This document shows positions 59,663 to 60,442 of a stretch of DNA of 60,442 nucleotides, in pieces. The notes under the pieces were generated by a model. That model saw only the letters and a program-made list of their open reading frames with translations, searched no databases and was not told where the DNA came from. This DNA comes from Pseudomonas sp. CBZ-4 (GTDB taxonomy: Bacteria > Pseudomonadota > Gammaproteobacteria > Pseudomonadales > Pseudomonadaceae): positions 1 through 60,442 of the forward strand of contig NZ_ANNV01000066.1 of NCBI RefSeq assembly GCF_000346755.1. The letters are read 5' to 3'. Each line of letters starts with the position of its first letter. Within the stretch, counting starts at the first letter, position 1. The position numbers and the translations under genes were made by a program.

Positions 59663-60355
59663 ATGCCGCTCAGCGCCTACCTGCATACCGTCGACCTTTG
59701 CGTCCTGTTCTACTGCCGCGCGTCCGGCGAATTGAAACTGCTGCTGAACCAGCGCGACGCCGAGCCCTTCGCCGGGCATTGGGCGCTGCCGGGGGTGGTG
59801 GTGAATGGCGGCGTGCAGGATCTGAGCCTCAAGGATGCCGTGGAGCGGTTGCGCGCCAGTGACAAGGTGGGGTTTGAGCTGGCCTGGAGCGAACAGGTGG
59901 GTACGGTGGGGGATGCGTTTCGTGATCCGCGTTGTTGGTCGTCGTCCACTTATTACCTGGCGATTGTGGCGGATGAGGTGGCGCTGGCCGAGCATCAGGC
60001 CTGGTTTGCGCTGGAGGCGGTGGCGGATGGCAGTATCAAGCTGCCGTTCGATCACAACCTGATTGTGGCGGCGGTGCAGGAGCGGTTGTTGTCCAAGTCG
60101 CTCTATAGCAGCTTGCCGTTGATGTTTTTGGGGGGGGAGTTCAGTGCGCCGCAGGCGACCTCGATTTTTTCCCTGGTGCTGGGGCGGCCGGTGTTGAAGA
60201 CCAGTGTTCGGCAGCGGTTGTTGAAGTTGGCTGAGGCGGGGTATTTGCGGGAGACGGGGCGCAAGAAGCCCGGGGACGGTGGGCGGCCGCAGGCGACGGT
60301 CGCGGTTTTGAAGCCTGGGGAGGTTTATTTTTTTGATCGGAGTTTTGCTGATTAG
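59663..60355 (+). CDS. nrtR: NrtR-type Nudix regulator of NAD salvage
   Basis: The 230-residue protein joins a Nudix-like N-terminal domain (about 1-145) to a C-terminal winged-helix domain (about 150-225, with RQRLLKLAEAGYLRETG). The Nudix box is degraded: after LPGVVVNGG the expected REUxEE glutamates are replaced (DAVERLRAS), so it should sense an NAD metabolite such as ADP-ribose rather than hydrolyse it. NrtR proteins repress NAD genes, and the neighbours pncA-pncB-nadE fit. ATG 59663 follows AAGGATG-type context. Confidence 0.88.
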   Translation: MPLSAYLHTVDLCVLFYCRASGELKLLLNQRDAEPFAGHWALPGVVVNGGVQDLSLKDAVERLRASDKVGFELAWSEQVGTVGDAFRDPRCWSSSTYYLAIVADEVALAEHQAWFALEAVADGSIKLPFDHNLIVAAVQERLLSKSLYSSLPLMFLGGEFSAPQATSIFSLVLGRPVLKTSVRQRLLKLAEAGYLRETGRKKPGDGGRPQATVAVLKPGEVYFFDRSFAD

Positions 60356-60442
60356 TGGTTTGGTCGGGGGGGCATATCCGTTATTTAGGTAACGGCAGCT
60401 TATGGTTCCGCCCTTACGGCGGCTCACTTTGGAAAAGCCCCA
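60356..60442. repeat. Possible dispersed intergenic element at the right edge
   Basis: This non-coding tail contains CCGTTATTTAGGTAACGG, an inverted repeat, and CCGCCCTTACGGCGG, a second one. Similar strings are familiar to me from many Pseudomonas intergenic regions. It is cut by the window end. Confidence 0.35.

Overview
The window looks like a chromosomal segment of a fluorescent Pseudomonas of the P. fluorescens group. GC is high, there are Pseudomonas-type REP palindromes, and a pyoverdine locus is laid out in the order known from P. aeruginosa PAO1 (pvdP, pvdM-N-O, pvdF, pvdE, fpvA, peptide synthetases). No tRNA, rRNA, CRISPR array or intact IS element was recognised.

Layout. (1) 1-15806, all on the minus strand: part of a type VI secretion system, read tssB, tssC, tssK, tssL, an IcmF/OmpA hybrid membrane protein, hcp, clpV, vgrG. 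A toxin island follows vgrG. The VgrG carries a C-terminal zinc-protease-like domain, next to a small secreted protein (candidate immunity), a class-3 lipase effector and a lipoprotein cut by the window edge (candidate lipase immunity). tssA/E/F/G/J and full tssM are not in the window. (2) 15807-16274: AT-rich control region upstream of tssB with several inverted repeats. (3) 16275-51643: pyoverdine locus. PvdP, PvdM, PvdN and PvdO mature the siderophore in the periplasm, PvdF formylates hydroxyornithine, PvdE exports the precursor and FpvA takes up ferripyoverdine. Two giant NRPS genes read towards fpvA. My reading of the A-domain pockets gives D-Ser-Ser-(fOH)Orn for the first and Lys-(fOH)Orn-Lys-Ser-thioesterase for the second, to be joined to a chromophore precursor made by PvdL, which is not here. 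Four perfect PvdS iron-starvation boxes (TAAAT-N16-CGT) sit in front of pvdP, pvdM, pvdF and pvdE. (4) 51741-55790: a HicB-like antitoxin remnant, a divergent MFS/TetR pair with two identical-type palindromic operators, and a DUF2239-MATE pair behind a double ACCCGGGT palindrome. (5) 55905-56609: a lower-GC orphan gene with an internal duplication, preceded by a good match to the HrpL (type III secretion) promoter. (6) 56811-60355: NAD salvage operon pncA-pncB-nadE, divergent from an NrtR-type Nudix regulator with a perfect palindrome between them.

The most notable items are the HrpL-box orphan gene, the stacked T6SS effector/immunity island, the IcmF/OmpA hybrid, and an NRPS that combines the jobs of PAO1 PvdJ and PvdD and contains two near-identical Lys modules 6.3 kb apart. 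Calls rest on reading motifs and residues by eye; no database search was run.
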